The translations under genes were made by a program, and so were the position numbers. This document shows positions 53,728-55,108 of a stretch of 55,108 nt of DNA, in pieces. Within the stretch, counting starts at the first letter, position 1; every line of letters begins with the position of its first letter. The notes under the pieces are model-generated. The model saw nothing but the letters and a program-made list of their open reading frames with translations. It had not been told where the DNA came from and ran no database searches. Source of the DNA: an uncultured Sphingomonadales bacterium (GTDB lineage: Bacteria; Pseudomonadota; Alphaproteobacteria; Sphingomonadales; Sphingomonadaceae); contig CALMZE010000093.1 in NCBI GenBank assembly GCA_937870585.1, forward strand, positions 1 through 55,108. The letters run 5' to 3'.

Positions 53728-55000
53728 TCAGTTCACGCAGGCCGATGCGCTAGAACGCCGGTTGAGACCACGTCTCATGTCTGGCCTGATCCTGTGGGTG
53801 ATCCTTGGCTTTTTCACCATCGCCCTGATCTGGGCGGCACTGGCTGAGGTTGATAAATCTGTGCAGGCGCAGGGCAAGGTCATCCCCAGCGCGCAGGTGC
53901 AGACCGTTTCCAATCTGGAAGGCGGAATCGTCGAGGAAATTCTGGTCAAAACTGGGCAGTTGGTGGCCGAAGGAGAGCCGCTGGTGCGTCTGAGCCCCAC
54001 CATCAGCGAGGCGGAGCTGGGCAGCGGTTCCGCGACGATCAACGCGCTGTCGGCCAAGGTTTCCCGCTTGCAGGCTGAAATTGGCGGGCAGGGGGGAGGG
54101 GCCATGCTCCCTGCGGCGGAAAGGGCGCTCTATCAGGCGCGGCAGAGCGAATTGTCCGGGCTGATCAATGCGGGCAGGGCGCGGATTGCGGCCGCGAGCC
54201 GCGCCGTGAGCGAAGCCGAAGCGATGCTGCAATCGCGCCGGGCGCAAGCCACGTCGGCGGCGGCGGAAGTCTCTGCATTAAGACCGCTGGTAGAAAACGG
54301 CATCGAACCGCGCCTTTCACTGACCCTCGCACAAGGCCGGGCCAATGCGGCCGCAAGCGAGGTTTCAGCCGCAGCCGCAACGGTCGCGCGCGCATCCGCC
54401 AATGTGGCAGAGGCTCGCGCGGCGTTGGTGCAGCAAAGTGGTGACTGGCGCTCCAATGCGGCGAGCGAACTCACGACATCACAAGCCGAACTGAGTGCGC
54501 GCCGCAGTGTCATGCCGGCCTTGGCGGACAAGGTGCGCCGCACACAGGTGACCGCGCCAATGGCCGGGCGTGTCAATCGCGTTTTTGTGGCGACGGCGGG
54601 CGGATCGGTTCCGGCTGGCAGCCCGCTGGTTGAAGTCGTGCCGGTGCAGGATGGTTTGATCGTTGAAGTTGCCGTGCAACCTCAGGACATCGCATCTGTG
54701 CATTATGATCAGCCGACACAGGTCAGCGTCACAGCTTATGACACGGCGCTTTATGGCCGACTGTCCGGTCGCGTGATTGCGATTTCGCCCGATGCCATTG
54801 CCAATGAACGCACGGGCGAAAGCCATTATCTTGTGCGGATCGCCGTGGATCGCAAAACGTTGCGTGACCAGGCTGGCAAACCGCTGGCAATTGGTCCGGG
54901 CATGACGGTCGAAGCGAGCCTGATCGGCAAGAAGCAGTCGGTCCTGTCGTATCTGATGAGCCCGCTGAGCAAGGTGACGAACGCCGCATTCCGGGAATAG
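53720..55000 (+). CDS. HlyD-family type I secretion adaptor
   Basis: A 426-residue membrane fusion protein with one N-terminal membrane helix (about 18-40), the lipoyl-half domain (VSNLEGGIVEEILVKTGQLV), a long coiled coil (about 90-260) and the C-terminal barrel (GRVNRVFVATAGGSVPAGSP; PGMTVEASLIGKKQ). It spans the periplasm between the ABC protein and the TolC channel. The start overlaps the ABC gene by 8 bases. The last gene in the window; 108 AT-rich bases follow (55001-55108) without a gene. Confidence 0.94.
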   Translation: MADQFTQADALERRLRPRLMSGLILWVILGFFTIALIWAALAEVDKSVQAQGKVIPSAQVQTVSNLEGGIVEEILVKTGQLVAEGEPLVRLSPTISEAELGSGSATINALSAKVSRLQAEIGGQGGGAMLPAAERALYQARQSELSGLINAGRARIAAASRAVSEAEAMLQSRRAQATSAAAEVSALRPLVENGIEPRLSLTLAQGRANAAASEVSAAAATVARASANVAEARAALVQQSGDWRSNAASELTTSQAELSARRSVMPALADKVRRTQVTAPMAGRVNRVFVATAGGSVPAGSPLVEVVPVQDGLIVEVAVQPQDIASVHYDQPTQVSVTAYDTALYGRLSGRVIAISPDAIANERTGESHYLVRIAVDRKTLRDQAGKPLAIGPGMTVEASLIGKKQSVLSYLMSPLSKVTNAAFRE

Positions 55001-55108
55001 GCGGAGCATGGGGCGGAATGCCCAGATCAATCTCTAAGTCTGATAATATACATTATGTAAAATAGTGCTATGTGAGGTGCGCGGGATGCTTGGCTCCTGT
55101 GTGCCCCC

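Overview
The window looks like ordinary chromosome from an alphaproteobacterium of the order Sphingomonadales. This rests on high GC, a fabF-mltG pair, an ornithine decarboxylase next to a deoxyhypusine-synthase-like enzyme (homospermidine is the typical polyamine of sphingomonads), short GC-rich palindromes of the type common in these genomes, and many small families usual there. I see no rRNA, CRISPR array, prophage, integrase or insertion sequence. One tRNA-Thr(GGU) is present.

Layout. 1-3.7 kb: a truncated MFS transporter gene, a small tyrosine phosphatase, peptide deformylase, and an Rrf2 regulator facing an uncharacterised haem-type membrane protein across a perfect palindrome. 3.7-12.9 kb: rmuC with a LexA-type box in its promoter, a MOSC protein, leuA (minus strand) with a newly read leucine-rich leader peptide, acpP-fabF-mltG, an MHS-type transporter, and rsmD/rluB on the minus strand. 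13-17 kb: a membrane protein, sodC and a Rieske oxygenase (minus strand), then ampG. 17-20 kb: ornithine decarboxylase with a structured 5' leader, then the deoxyhypusine-synthase-like gene, each followed by a pair of inverted palindromes. 20-25 kb: two divergent L,D-transpeptidase-family genes, two tandem MAPEG genes, tRNA-Thr, aqpZ and a frameshifted EamA transporter. 25-34.6 kb: small DUF genes, clpA, an SDR, an HNH protein, a ydbH-ynbE-ydbL lipid-transport operon and radC. 34.7-36.4 kb: fabD-fabG.

The most striking region is 36.4-55.0 kb. It holds an ECF sigma factor, a membrane-anchored Ser/Thr kinase-like protein whose DFG aspartate is replaced by histidine, a 3711-residue secreted protein, and a complete type I secretion system (TolC-like, ABC, HlyD-like). 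The giant protein carries RTX calcium repeats, alternating Ig-like repeats, a vanadium-haloperoxidase-like domain that keeps all the vanadate-pocket residues, a propeller-like region and a long beta-helix-like region. My reading is a sigma/kinase-controlled locus that exports a giant cell-surface or extracellular haloperoxidase/adhesin. That is an inference from gene order and motifs.

Three regulatory leaders or sites deserve a second look: a leu attenuator-like leader upstream of leuA, a 13-bp helix that would bury the Shine-Dalgarno of the ornithine decarboxylase, and the Rrf2 palindrome. Start codons were moved downstream of the longest possible ORF where the ribosome-binding site and family length supported it.
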